64,000 bases of DNA from positions 73,968,001 through 74,032,000 of the forward strand of contig CM032228.1 in the NCBI GenBank assembly GCA_019009955.1, read 5' to 3'. Made by a program: the position numbers and the translations under genes. The notes under the pieces are model-generated. The model had not been told where the DNA came from, did not search any database, and saw only the letters and a program-made list of their open reading frames with translations. How positions within the stretch are numbered: the stretch's first letter is position 1; each line of letters starts with the position of its first letter. Shown piece by piece: positions 11,405 to 22,885 of the stretch. This DNA comes from Riptortus pedestris (Eukaryota; Arthropoda; Insecta; Hemiptera; Alydidae).

Positions 11405-13346
11405 TCTATCTCTGTATATATAAAATTGTAACCTCTGTCTGTACATTGATTTTTTTCACGAAATTTCGGGATACTTTTTCGTTTCACATGTCATAGACAC
11501 CATAACTGCATTTTGTTTCTTTCGTGTATGTTTGTTTGTTTGTTACCTTTTCACGCATAAACGGCTGAACCGAATTTTATGAAACTTGGTATGTATATTA
11601 GTACTAACCCAACTTAGACTTTAGGCTATATTAAAATTCTCTGAGATGAACAGGAGTGGGGGTTATAAGGGAGGCCTGAAATTAAAAATAGCTATATTTC
11701 GTTTCCTATTGGTTTTCGGCAAATATGAACATAACAAAAGTTGTTTATTTTATTATTTAGAGTAACTTTTGTTATATACACTTTTTTCATATACCGATTT
11801 ATAAACGAGATATACGCTAAAACCTACAGCGGAAGTGAACAATTTTATTTGGGACAAAAGACCCAACCGAAATAAATAAAACTCGGTATGTGTATTAGCA
11901 CTAATACTTTCATTATAACAAGCTACACCAACATTTCTAGGAACGGGCAGGAGTGGGGGTTGTAAGGGAGGCCTGAAATTAAAAATAGCGATATTTCGTT
12001 TCTTAATGGTTTTTCGGCAAATATGAACATAACAAAAGTTGTTTATTTTGTTATTTAGAGTACCTTTTGTTATATACATTTTTTTCATATACCGATTTAT
12101 AAACGAGATATACGCTAAAACCTACAGCGGAAGTGAACAATTTTATTTGGGACAAAAGACCCAACCGAAATAAATAAAACTCGGTATGTGTATTAGCACT
12201 AACGCTTTCATTATAACAAGCTACACCAACATTTCTAGGAACGGGCAGGAGTGGGGGTTATAAGGGAGGCCTGAAATTAAAAATAGCTATATTTCGTTTC
12301 CTATTGGTTTTTCGGCAAATATGAACATAACAAGAGTTGTTTTTTTTTTTGTTATTTAGAGTAACTTTTGTTATATAAACTTTTTTCGTACATCGAATTA
12401 TAAACGAGATATACGCTAAAACATATAGCGGAAGTGAACAACTCTATTTGGGACAAAAGACACAACCGATCTAAATAAAACTCGTTATGTGTATTAGCAC
12501 TAACGCTTTCATTATAACAAGCTACACCAACATTTCTAGGAACGGGCAGGAGTGGGGGTTGTAAGGGAGGCCTGAATTTAAAAATAGCGGTATTTCGATT
12601 TATATTCGTTTTTCGGCAAATATGAACATAACAAGAGTTGTTTATTTTGTTATTTACAGTAACTTTTGTTATATAAACTTTTTTCGTACATCGAATTATA
12701 AACGAGATATACGCTAAAACGTATAGCGGAAGTGAACAACTCTATTTGGGACAAAAGACCCAACCGATCTAAATAAAACTCGGTATGTGTATTAGCACTA
12801 ACGTATTCATTATAATAAGCCATACCAACATTTCTAGGAACGGGCAGTAGTGGGGGTTGTAAGGAAGGCCTGAATTTAAAAATAGCGGTATTTCGTTTTA
12901 TATTGGGTTTTCTGTAAATATGCACATAACAAAAGATGTTTATTTTGTTATTTAAAGTAACTTTTGTTATATACGTTTTTTTCGTATACCGAATTATAAA
13001 CGAGATATACAGTAAAACTAAAGTAATTTGCGTAGAAATATTGATATGCTCAACAATTCATTCCAATTTGAACTACCAGGTACCTCACCTGGAAAAATTA
13101 ATTCAAATCTATGTTAATATTTAGTCCTTAATAGCTGAAATCTATGCATAATGCACAGGAGACGGGAAATATGACAATTTGGAGGACAGTGAAGTCTTAC
13201 AAAAAAAAAAAAAACGACGGGTATAAACCCTAAACACTGGGACGGGGAAATGTCAAAATATTATGCAAAGTAAAGCCTTGCCAAAAAAATACAATCACCA
13301 TTCAGCCTCAAATGAATTCCCAGGCGAAGCCGGGTATCTGAGCTAG
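11405..13346 (+). mobile_element. Non-autonomous Helitron A, unit H1
   Basis: Begins A|TC then a TA-rich start and AAAATTGTAACCTCTGTCTG. Ends with the hairpin and terminus C(A/G)GGCGAAGCCGGGTATCTGAG-CTAG followed by T. These are the Helitron hallmarks: 5' TC, 3' CTRR with a hairpin just upstream, insertion between A and T, no inverted repeats. The interior holds five monomers of about 300 bp. No Rep/helicase coding is present. Confidence 0.8.
11656..12960 (+). repeat. ~300-bp tandem monomers inside Helitron H1
   Basis: The landmark GAGTGGGGGTT recurs near 11656, 11952, 12251, 12552 and 12850, a period of about 299 bp. Each monomer also carries a TTTAGAGTAACTTTTGTTAT-type block and a CTCGGTATGTGTATTAGCAC-type block. 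Monomer number differs between Helitron units in the window. Confidence 0.9.
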
Positions 13347-14980
13347 TATATATATAAAATTGTAACCTCTGTCTGTACATTGATTTTTTTCGCGAAATTT
13401 CACGATAAATTTTCATTTCACATGTCATAGACACCATAACTGCATTTTGTTTCTTTGGTGTCTGTTTGTTTGTTTGTTACCTTTTCACGCATAAACGGCT
13501 GAACCGAATTTTATGAAACTTGGTATGTATATTACTACTAACCCAACTTAGACTTTAGGCTATATTAAAATTCTCTGAGATGAACAGGAGTGGGGGTTAT
13601 AAGGGAGGCCTGAAATTAAAAATAGCTATATTTCGTTTCCTATTGGTTTTCGGCAAATATGAACATAACAAAAGTTGTTTATTTTATTATTTAGAGTAAC
13701 TTTTGTTATATACACTTTTTTCATATACCGATTTATAAACGAGATATACGCTAAAACCTACAGCGGAAGTGAACAATTTTATTTGGGACAAAAGACCCAA
13801 CCGAAATAAATAAAACTCGGTATGTGTATTAGCACTAACGCTTTCATTATAACAAGCTACACCAACATTTCTAGGAACGGGCAGGAGTGGGGGTTATAAG
13901 GGAGGCCTGAAATTAAAAATAGCTATATTTCGTTTCCTATTGGTTTTTCGGCAAATATGAACATAACAAGAGTTGTTTTTTTTTGTTATTTAGAGTAACT
14001 TTTGTTATATAAACTTTTTTCGTACATCGAATTATAAACGAGATATACGCTAAAACATATAGCGGAAGTGAACAACTCTATTTGGGACAAAAGACACAAC
14101 CGATCTAAATAAAACTCGTTATGTGTATTAGCACTAACGCTTTCATTATAACAAGCTACACCAACATTTCTAGGAACGGGCAGGAGTGGGGGTTGTAAGG
14201 GAGGCCTGAATTTAAAAATAGCGGTATTTCGATTTATATTCGTTTTTCGGCAAATATGAACATAACAAGAGTTGTTTATTTTGTTATTTACAGTAACTTT
14301 TGTTATATAAACTTTTTTCGTACATCGAATTATAAACGAGATATACGCTAAAACGTATAGCGGAAGTGAACAACTCTATTTGGGACAAAAGACCCAACCG
14401 ATCTAAATAAAACTCGGTATGTGTATTAGCACTAACGTATTCATTATAATAAGCCATACCAACATTTCTAGGAACGGGCAGTAGTGGGGGTTGTAAGGAA
14501 GGCCTGAATTTAAAAATAGCGGTATTTCGTTTTATATTGGGTTTTCTGTAAATATGCACATAACAAAAGATGTTTATTTTGTTATTTAAAGTAACTTTTG
14601 TTATATACGTTTTTTTCGTATACCGAATTATAAACGAGATATACAGTAAAACTAAAGTAATTTGCGTAGAAATATTGATATGCTCAACAATTCATTCCAA
14701 TTTGAACTACCAGGTACCTCACCTGGAAAAATTAATTCAAATCTATGTTAATATTTTGTCCTTAATAGCTGAAATCTATGCATAATGCACAGGAGACGGG
14801 AAATATGACAATTTGGAGGACAGTGAAGTCTTACAAAAAAAAAAAAAACGACGGGTATAAACCCTAAACACTGGGACGGGGAAATGTCAAAATATTATGC
14901 AAAGTAAAGCCTTGCCAAAAAAATACAATCACCATTCAGCCTCAAATGAATTCCCAGGCGAAGCCGGGTATCTGAGCTAG
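13347..14980 (+). mobile_element. Non-autonomous Helitron A, unit H2
   Basis: Starts directly after the CTAG of H1 with a TA-rich start and AAAATTGTAACCTC, and ends in CTAG at 14977-14980. It has four monomers, one fewer than H1, and its 3' part is almost identical to the H1 3' part at an offset of 1634 bp. Confidence 0.8.
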
Positions 14981-15937
14981 TATATATATAAAATTGTAAC
15001 CTCTGTCTGTACATTGATTTTTTTCGCGAAATTTCACGATAAATTTTCATTTCACATGTCATAGACACCATAACTGCATTTTGTTTCTTTGGTGTCTGTT
15101 TGTTTGTTTGTTACCTTTTCACGCATAAACGGCTGAACCGAATTTTATGAAACTTGGTATGTATATTACTACTAACCCAACTTAGACTTTAGGCTATGTT
15201 AATATTCTCTGAGACGAACAGGAGTGGGGGTTATAAGGGAGGCCAGAAATTAAAAATAGTGATATATCGTTTCCTATTGCATTTTCGGCAATTATGCACA
15301 TAACAAAAGATGTTTATTTTGTTATTTAGAGATACTTTTGTCGTATACCTAATTATAAAGGCGTTATACGCCAAAAAGTGATAGCCGAAGTGAACAATTT
15401 TATTTGGCACAAAAGACTCAACCGAACTAAACCAAACTCGGTATGTGATTTAGCACTAACGTCTTCCTTATAATAAGCCATACTAACATTTCTAGGGACG
15501 GGCAGGAGTGGGGGTTATAAGGGAGGCCTGAAATTAATAATAGTGATATTTCGTTTCCTATTGGGGTTTCGGTAAATATGCACATATCAAAGTTGTTTAT
15601 TTTATTATTTAGAGAAATTTGCTCAACAATTCTTTGGAACTACAAGGTACCTCACCAGGAAAAATTAATTCAAATGTATGTTAATATTTAGTTCTTAATA
15701 ATTTAAATCTATGCATAATGCACAGGAAACGGGAAATATGACGATATGGAGAACAGTGAAGTCTTACATACAAAAATAATTTTATTATTAACAAATCCAC
15801 AGAAACGACGGGTATTTAAACTAAACACTGGGACGGGTAAATGTTAAAATATTGTGCAAAGTAAAGCCTTGCCAAAAAAATACAATCGCCATCCAGCCTC
15901 AAATGAATTCCCGGGCGAAGCCGGGTATCTGAGCTAG
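14981..15937 (+). mobile_element. Non-autonomous Helitron A, unit H3
   Basis: Same termini as H1/H2, with the hairpin CCCGGGCGAAGCCGGG before CTAG. It has only two monomers. Its first 200 bp match H2, then it diverges, so it belongs to a different subtype internally. Confidence 0.8.
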
Positions 15938-17107
15938 TATATATATAAAATTGTAACCTCTGTCTGTAAATTGATTTTTTTCGCGAAATTTCACGATAAC
16001 TTTTCGTTTCACATGCCATAGACACCATAAATGCATTTTGTTTCTTTGGTGTCTGTTTGTTTGTTTGTTACCTTTTCACGCATAAACGGCTGAACCGAAT
16101 TTTATGAAACTTGGTATGTATATTACTTCTAACCCAACTTAGACTTTAGGCTATATTAATATCCTCTGGGACGAACAGGAGTGGGGGTTATAAGGGAACC
16201 CAGAAATTAAAAATAGCGAAATTTCGTTTCCTATTGGTTTTTCGGAAAATATGAACATAACAAAAGTTGTTTATTTTGTTGTTTAGAGTAACTTTTGTTA
16301 TATACACTTTTTTTGTATACCGAATTATAAACGAGATATACGCTGAAACCTATAGCGGAAGTCAACAATTTTATTTGGCACAAAAGACTCAACCGAACTA
16401 AACCAAACTCGGTATGTGAATTAGCACTAACGTCTTACTTGTAATAAGCCATTCTAACATTTCTAGGGACGGGCAGGAGTGGGGGTTATAAGGGAGGCCT
16501 GAAATTAAAAATAGTGATATTTCGTTTCCTAATGGGGTTTTGGCAAATATGCACATAACTAAAGTTGTTCATTTTGTTATTTGGAGTAACTTTTGTTATA
16601 TACACTTTTGTCGTATACCTAAGTATTAATGAGTTATTCGTTAAAAACTACTGCGGAAGTCAACAATTTTTTTTGGCACAAAAACTAAACCGAACTAAAC
16701 CAAACTCGGTATGAGAATTAGCACTAACGTCAACCTTATAATAAGCAATACTAACATTTGTAGGGACGGGCAGGAGTGGGGGTTATAAGGGAGGCCTGAG
16801 TCAACTATTTCATTGGGCGCTAACGATTAAACCGAACTTAAAAAACTCGGCATGTCAATTAGCATTAATTCTTCCATGATTACAAGCTATATTAAAATTT
16901 TTAGGTTAGAACGGGAGTGGGGGTTATAAGGGGGACATGAAACAAAAATTTGCGATATTTCATTGTCAAATGCCAACAACGGGTATTAACCCTAAACACT
17001 GGGACGGGTAAATGTCAAAATATTGTGCAAAGTAAAGCCTTGCTAAAAAAATACCACCACCATTCAGCCTCAAATCAATTCCCGGGCGAAGCCGGGTATC
17101 TGAGCTA

Positions 17108-17108
<1 letters not shown>
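15938..17108 (+). mobile_element. Non-autonomous Helitron A, unit H4
   Basis: Head-to-tail with H3. About four monomers, the last shortened. Terminal hairpin CCCGGGCGAAGCCGGG and CTAG at 17105-17108, followed by a 60-bp TA tract. Confidence 0.8.

Positions 17109-17168
<60 letters not shown>
17108..17168. repeat. (TA)n microsatellite
   Basis: Perfect TA tract between the Helitron array and the remnant of the GTCCG-element 5' module. Confidence 0.9.
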
Positions 17169-17173
<5 letters not shown>

Positions 17174-17214
17174 CTGTTACCGCTCTAACTTAGTTAATGC
17201 AGTGTGACAGACTT

Positions 17215-17345
17215 TTTTTTTAAAAATTTCATACTTAAAACACCCTTTTTTTTTGTCATCTACTAGATAGGATTGATACACATTTGAAGAATGTCTTTTA
17301 AATTTCACAACATATTTACAGCATTAATAGCTTATTTTTCTCTTA
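17215..17345 (+). mobile_element. GTCCG element 3' module, diverged
   Basis: Recognisable by GTCATCTACTAGATAGGATTGATACACATTTGAAG order and a worn hairpin (TTCTCTTAGAGAAAT) at the end. No 5' module is attached. Confidence 0.5.
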
Positions 17346-17818
17346 GAGAAATAAAATAAAACAAAATATATCTTCTTAATTTGTTGGCAGGGTGGGTAAA
17401 TAAAATTCTTTTTCACCTTTGGAATTTCTTTTATTATATTTTACCCTATCTGTTCGATGTCCTATAATTTCTTCAGCAGAAAAATTTCTTATAAAAGCAT
17501 AACAAATAAATTTAATAAAACAATGATTTTTACATGTTTTTCGCGGAGAAAGGTTTTATTTACTGACCCTAGCAACAAATAAAGAAGACATTATAAAATT
17601 ATTGGGTCGAAAATAATGCATAGACGAATAAAATAAATTATGTTTATAACTTAAAAAACTCTTATCTTAGGAGAAAAATCTAAATCAAGGTAAATTATTT
17701 ATAACAAATTAATTAAGTAAAGTAGATATCAAATTTCATATTTATTTACATGAATTAAAACTTTTTAATATACCAGAAAAAGCATTTCTGCCTTCAAAAA
17801 TGCAAACTCTATATATGG
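17346..17818. other. AT-rich DNA downstream of MRPS18A
   Basis: Probably contains the MRPS18A 3' UTR. No other feature seen. Confidence 0.5.
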
Positions 17819-19730
17819 CTACAATACACTTCTAGTGGTCATAGGTGATTGTTGAGATACGTAACTTTTAGGGGGTTTGATAGTTGATTCATCAAAATAA
17901 GTATTAAACTTCTTCCATTTTTTCCTTTTTTTGGGGTCCTTCTTTGATGTAGGAGGTGTAAGAATGGACATCAAACCTGTAAAACATTTAACTTGATTAA
18001 ATGCTATTAAATAAAGTTCATTTTATGCTACTTAGGTTAATAGGGGCATGTTATCTTTAGGATACCATCCTTTCTAACCAGAGTCTGGGTGTAAAGTTAT
18101 AAAGCATAGAGGTGTGTTCAAATATTATATCTAAGCATATTTATTTCAACATCTAAACATTTTTTAAAGGTGGAAAGAGTGGTCCACCCAAATTAGCCTA
18201 ACTTGCATGAGAATAGGATTTTTTTTTTTTTTTTTAAATTGGTAATATGCAACATGTGTGTAAAACATCTAGGTAGAGAATCTAGAAATTTTCCTCAACA
18301 ATATTTTCATTAAAGCTTCACCAGGTTTCAAGGAATCATTTCTCCAGAATCAAAGTTATGAAAACACTGTTCCAGAACTGAGTGCAATTTTGGGATCATC
18401 AACCTAGATAAGGAATATACATACATTCATATAGACAAAAATAAAATTGTATAAAGGAAAAAAACAAAAAACAAACAAACAAACCTGCTTTTTGTGCCAT
18501 TGCAACCATGGTTCCAATTCTTTTTTGCTGCAACCGACAAAGACCAGTGATCCTTCGTGGGAGCATGCATCCATCAGATCGAACAAACTGAGAGAGAATG
18601 AGGACATCCTAAGAGAACAAATAGAAATGCATTTTTCATAATTTACTACACCCATATATCTTTCAAAGGTTCAGAAATATTCATTTATTGCTGAAGTTTA
18701 ACTTAAAGAAATTAAACATTTTTTTTGGAAATTAATAGATTTCATTGAACAACCTAGAAGTATTACTGCTACTAATAGTTTTATATTAAAGGAAACCCCT
18801 ATCTGGTGACCATAGAAGAGGTGCATTTATGTTAAAAGCTGTAAAAAAAAGGATAAGAGATCAAAAAATCGTTGAAAAAGGAAATTGTACAATCATATTT
18901 TAATTTTTTTGTTATTAATGTAGTGATTATCTGATTGAAATATGAGTAGATCGGCAGGTCATTCTGTAGACATTCTTCAACAAACTTATTTATCCACTCT
19001 GCATGTTTGGCTTTTCCCGAAGCCTTTTCAGGAAGTTACAAAACCTAACATATAACTATACTATCTTGCACTCAGAAAGTGTGGAACTTATATTGACGAG
19101 GAGTACTGATGTTGCTCTCTGATTGGAAGGTTCCATGGATTTCTAATTTAAAAGGAATATACCCACTTGGATCAACAATATTTTGTCCATTATTAATTGG
19201 TTCTGCTAGAACTGGCATAAATATTAAGTAGCATTCTTGTAGGTAAGTTAAGGCACGATAAATATTTAGATCTGTGAATAAATGCATCAAAGGAGCCAAA
19301 CTATGATTTAAGAAGTGCCAGAAAATACTTTTTCAGACTAACGGTACAAAACTACCTCTGACTTAACGAAGATTTGGGCTTGCTTGAAAAGAAGAACTCA
19401 CCGTGTGTTTAACATCAACACCCAAACTGCATAATGTACAACATTCAGGGTTTAAAGCAGCTTTCAACAGTCTTGATTCATTTGGATCAGGAATAATTTT
19501 GCCCTCTATCAGTAATTTCTTCTCCACTTTTTGCTCCTCGACTATAAAATTTATAATGAAGATTAGTATAATCGCATAAAATATAATATAACACTATGGT
19601 AAGCCTAAAATTTACTGATTTTCAGCAAGTGTTGTGCAGACAAAGTTACAGGTCTAGTTGAGGGTGGAATGAACCCTTTTCCTTTAGAAAACGTTAACAA
19701 TGTGGATACAGTCCTTCTTATTGATAACAT
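17819..19730 (-). CDS. MRPS18A: Mitochondrial ribosomal protein S18a (complete, four exons)
   Basis: A structural protein of the mitochondrial small ribosomal subunit, one of three bS18-type paralogues in animals. Coding exons are 19730-19616, 19541-19402, 18608-18485 and 17976-17819, all with GT..AG junctions and a consistent frame. They total 178 residues, close to the 196 of human MRPS18A. The N-terminus (MLSIRRTVSTLLTFSKGKG) is basic and hydroxylated, as expected of a mitochondrial presequence. The core has NPECCTLC, giving the CxxC expected for zinc binding, then DVLILSQFVRSDGCMLPRRI, the S18 signature, and TGLCRLQQKRI. The C-terminus is a family-variable basic tail (KKDPKKRKKWKKF). A worn SINE piece lies in intron 3. 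The start is the first Met and leaves only a short 5' leader visible. Confidence 0.9.
18022..18092 (-). mobile_element. SINE fragment in MRPS18A intron 3
   Basis: Matches the distal body of the tRNA-derived SINE (GCTACTTAGGTTAATAGGGG, TTATCTTTAGGATACCATCC). Head and tail are missing. Confidence 0.5.
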
Positions 19731-20293
19731 TTCAGCAACAATCGTGAGTTAGTAATGTCCATAAACCATTATTCTTATTTATCACAAAAAAAAAAAATTT
19801 CTTTAAAACATGAAGCAGTTAAACACTACAGAAGCTAAAGTAAGTCAGAAGGAGTATGTTCAATTAAAGCAAAGAGATACGGGAACTGGAAATGACTTGT
19901 TTTCTAGAATTAAATTCATAACTAATGTTCTAGAATATTTAATATGATATTAGGTTATTCTGTTTATTTGATCCTTAACCCCAATTTCCTGGAGGAGCCT
20001 ACATTAAAATTGTAGTTTACATATCAGCTAGTGCAGGCTTTAAAGAGTGCATTCAGCCTTCTAAGAAATGATTTTCCTGACGATTTAGCTAGGGTGTTCT
20101 CTCAACTCACGATGAAGGCTTTATTTTTAGGTATTACCACATGAACTATAACGGAAAAATACTCTAGGTCCTAGTAACTCTCAAATTAATTGTATATTTG
20201 TTCCAAGGGAACAGAAAATACCGCTTTAATCGAACCGGGTCTCGTATACAGGTTTAAGAACGAACGTACAGAATATGAAAACCAAATTCATCA
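19731..20293. other. Region upstream of MRPS18A
   Basis: Presumed promoter side of MRPS18A. No TATA box or motif stands out. Confidence 0.4.
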
Positions 20294-20496
20294 GTTGTTT
20301 TTTATTAACGTCCAATTTGTGCTGGTTAATTGGGATAGGTTACTTACAGGTTAACACCTTTCTCTAGTCAGGGTGAGACTAAGGATTTTATTTAATGAAT
20401 AATGAATATGTTCCTATTTCCCACGTGAGAGTTGAACTCACAGCTCTAGGTTTACCAAATGAGATTAAGATCAATACCTTAACTCAAATGGCCAAT
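20294..20496 (-). mobile_element. tRNA-derived SINE, near full length
   Basis: Contains the tail-side start TTATTAACGTCCAATTTGTGCT, the core ACTAAGGATTTTATTTAATGA, a B-box-like GAGTTCAACTCTCACG on the minus strand and the tRNA-like head. Confidence 0.8.
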
Positions 20497-20529
20497 GTTT
20501 AATTATTTATTTTTTAAATCCCTCAATTA

Positions 20530-20990
20530 AATTATTTTGGGGTATTTAAAAAAAAATTACAGAACTTTTAACTAGACTAAAACTAAAATGGTTTAATTTC
20601 AATGACATATCTGATAAATCCTATCTTGGTAACTTGTTACTTCAGCTAAACTTTTGGAAAATTTTATCTGGTGGTTTGAGCTACGAAAGTCCTAGGGTTC
20701 TCTTAAATGCAGGGCATTTTTTGCTTGACACTATCCGCCAAATTTTCTTGCCAGTAGTAAAGATGGTCTTTATACTATATTTCTTGAGAATTTTCGTTAC
20801 CTTTTCTGGCGTTGTTTTCAAATACGGAATAATTCCTAATTTTTGGTTATATTTTACTTCTTTGGTCCCATCTTTCTTAGATAAGTTTTCCTTCTTATAT
20901 TCATTGTCAATCTGTTCTTCATTATAACCATTCATTATTAGGGTCTCTCTTATATTCTGTGCATCCATATATCTAGACTTTAACACTCCT
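20530..20990 (-). pseudogene. Penelope-like retroelement fragment, copy 1
   Basis: The minus-strand frame 20986-20681 (101 codons) reads [16 protein letters not shown] and later [19 protein letters not shown]. These match the conserved region between the reverse transcriptase and the GIY-YIG endonuclease of Penelope-like elements (NGYP..I, then K...IL.KY.I.T.F). Neither the RT nor the endonuclease core is present. Homology continues past the stop into about 120 bp of shared non-coding sequence. A sister copy lies at 27318-27870 in the opposite orientation. Confidence 0.65.
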
Positions 20991-21639
20991 ACCCTAGATG
21001 TTATTCAATTAAAGCAACTGTATCAATATACATCTGATTTTCAACTTAAATTTCAAATCCAGCAGGGATATATTTGCCGCGTGGCATTATGATGGATGAC
21101 AGGTGGCGAATTCCTTTATTTTCCTCTAGGCATTAAGGAGCAGCTGAGTTACCCCATTTGTTGATGGATCGGAAAAACAGAAAAAGGCTAGTATACGCGG
21201 AGATAAGAAAACAAACAAATTGTAGGAGTCCGAAACTGAGATAGGGGATAATGCGGTCAGTACGCCTCTTCGCCAAGGGAAAGTGCTCCGGTGAATATAT
21301 TGTAAATGGAAGCATCATCCTCATAGGCGTTCGTTGATTTCGTTGACACGTACCTTGGTTGACACAAATTCCAGAAGCGGGTGGAAAATAAAATTGGAAT
21401 CAGTACGGTGGTTTTGGCACAGCGCATGGAGTGGTTTGGATTGGAATATCCTCTCTGGACTAAGAGCCTCCAAGGAACATCTTAGGGAAAAGAAAAGACA
21501 ATAGAGATGGTGGAATATATGACTTCAAGTTTCATTCTAAGAACAATTGGATTAAAAGTGAAAAGCTTTTGAATTCATGAAGATTTCTATGAACTTTTAT
21601 ATCTGTTGGTCAAATATCCCAAGGTGCAAAATGGGCTAT
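20991..21639. other. Non-coding DNA, unidentified
   Basis: Somewhat more GC-rich than its neighbours around 21060-21480. No recognisable gene or repeat partner in this window. Confidence 0.4.
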
Positions 21640-22450
21640 ATGAGATTTGGAATTTTCAACTTGGAGGGGGTTACTTCGACGTGAAATCATATATTCGTGA
21701 ATATTGGTTTTATGAAGAAAATAAAAACAAAAAATCAAATTGTGTTTAGAATAACGATTGCAGTTCTAAATCGCTATTTAAAATTACTAATGTCTAAGTC
21801 TTGACTTCCAACTTCCGGGCGGCAGACGTTATTCATTATATCATTATTATTTATTAACGTCCATTTTTTGCTACTATGGCTAATTAGGAATCTTATTGCT
21901 ATTATGGTTAATTGGGTCGTTATTCGTGTTCCATGAAAATGCGTGAATAGAATTAAGATTTTTTTTTTTTTGTATATGTATTAAAAGAATAGATTTTGTT
22001 AGCATGGGTTATTATACTCTTTATTACCACGTTCAGAAGTGGGGATTTACTTCGAAGTCAAAAAATACGTTTTACCAATATCTTTCTTTTATATGAAAGA
22101 TCATATTGTGCTCAAAATCTATTTGTCTGACCTAATGCATTGTTTAAATTTTCGATATTCATAATTTTGGTTTCCGACTTCCGATCACAATATAATTTTT
22201 TGCGTTCAATGAAGATGGCATGACAGAATTTTAGATTTTTTAATATAAACCTTAGGGTAAAGAATATATCCAACGTTGGTTATTTTACACTTTACAATCA
22301 CCACCTGGTATTTTGTGGATGTCAAAAACGTAGGTACGTCAATATTTTCTTCAATAATGATTTTAACGAGAAAAGTAAGAAAAAAATTTTGTTCAAAATG
22401 TATTTTTCAGTTCTAATATGCTACTTTATGTATTTTAAAATTCTGATTTC
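21640..22450. repeat. Degenerate ~300-bp repeat units
   Basis: Three loosely similar stretches near 21660-21830, 22035-22200 and 22305-22450 share the order: a G-rich start with (A)CTTCGA.GT, a TTTTAT.GAA(A)GA zone, (G)TGTTTA/TGCTCAAAAT, and a TTCCGACTTCCG-type end. Divergence is high, so period and unit ends are approximate. Confidence 0.35.
21842..21915 (-). mobile_element. SINE fragment (tail end)
   Basis: TTATTATTTATTAACGTCCA and GCTACTATGGCTAATTAGG match the tail and distal body. A short second copy of the GCTA.TATGG.TAATTGGG block follows at once. Confidence 0.6.
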
Positions 22451-22516
22451 TTCTGGTCATGAAATAGAATTTGTTTGATTTTCATGAGGATTGAGGCAAG
22501 CCTCAAGTGGGTTGTG

Positions 22517-22519
<3 letters not shown>

Positions 22520-22556
<37 letters not shown>
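22520..22556. repeat. (TA)n microsatellite
   Basis: About 18 TA units. Confidence 0.9.
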
Positions 22557-22562
<6 letters not shown>

Positions 22563-22625
22563 CTTAGTGCATGGACTTATGGGATCTTTTTATTTTGACG
22601 AATTAAAAAATTATGGCTTAAGTGC

Positions 22626-22875
22626 GGTTTAGTCCCCCCCCGTAAGCCATCTTGTTTCGTCGCCGTCTAAGGATTCGACAAATTAGGTGAATTAAAAAAA
22701 AATTCAGTTAAAATTAAAATCCCCACCCTCGGTTAAAACCACCGATGGCGTATTTTGGAAATTTTTGAATGCGGTCACTAAAGTCTAAAGTGTTAAAAAA
22801 GATAAAGTTAGAAAAACAAAATGGCCACGATCGTCATTTTGAAAAGTGCTCCACCAAGGGGGGGACTAAACGACC
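22626..22875. mobile_element. MITE-like element with short inverted repeats
   Basis: The left end GGTTTAGTCCCCCCCC and the right end GGGGGGGACTAAACGACC are inverted relative to each other, about 250 bp apart. No coding capacity between. Target duplication could not be fixed by eye, so the ends are approximate. Confidence 0.5.
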
Positions 22876-22885
22876 CTTTCACCAA

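Larger units (their letters stand above)
11271..17200 (-). mobile_element. GTCCG element copy 2, carrying a four-unit Helitron array
   Basis: The 3' module (reverse orientation) occupies 11271-11395: TTTTAGCAGATTTCCCTAAAGG followed by the block that reads GATGACGAAAATGAGGTC on this strand. The other side at 17165-17200 shows a short remnant, TTTGTCTGTTACCGCTCTA, matching the inner end of the 5' module. Everything between is Helitron sequence and (TA)n. The outer 5' module is missing. Confidence 0.65.

Noticed and set aside
12650..12925. 91-codon minus-strand frame, identical at 14284-14559
   Set aside because: Lies wholly within Helitron monomers and is duplicated with them. Similar frames in other monomers are broken, so there is no sign of coding constraint.
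18404..18655. Frame over MRPS18A exon 3 (and the opposite-strand frame 18447-18641)
   Set aside because: Shadows of the S18 exon in other frames, extended into the introns.
20634..20927. 97-codon plus-strand frame
   Set aside because: Antisense shadow of the Penelope-like fragment.
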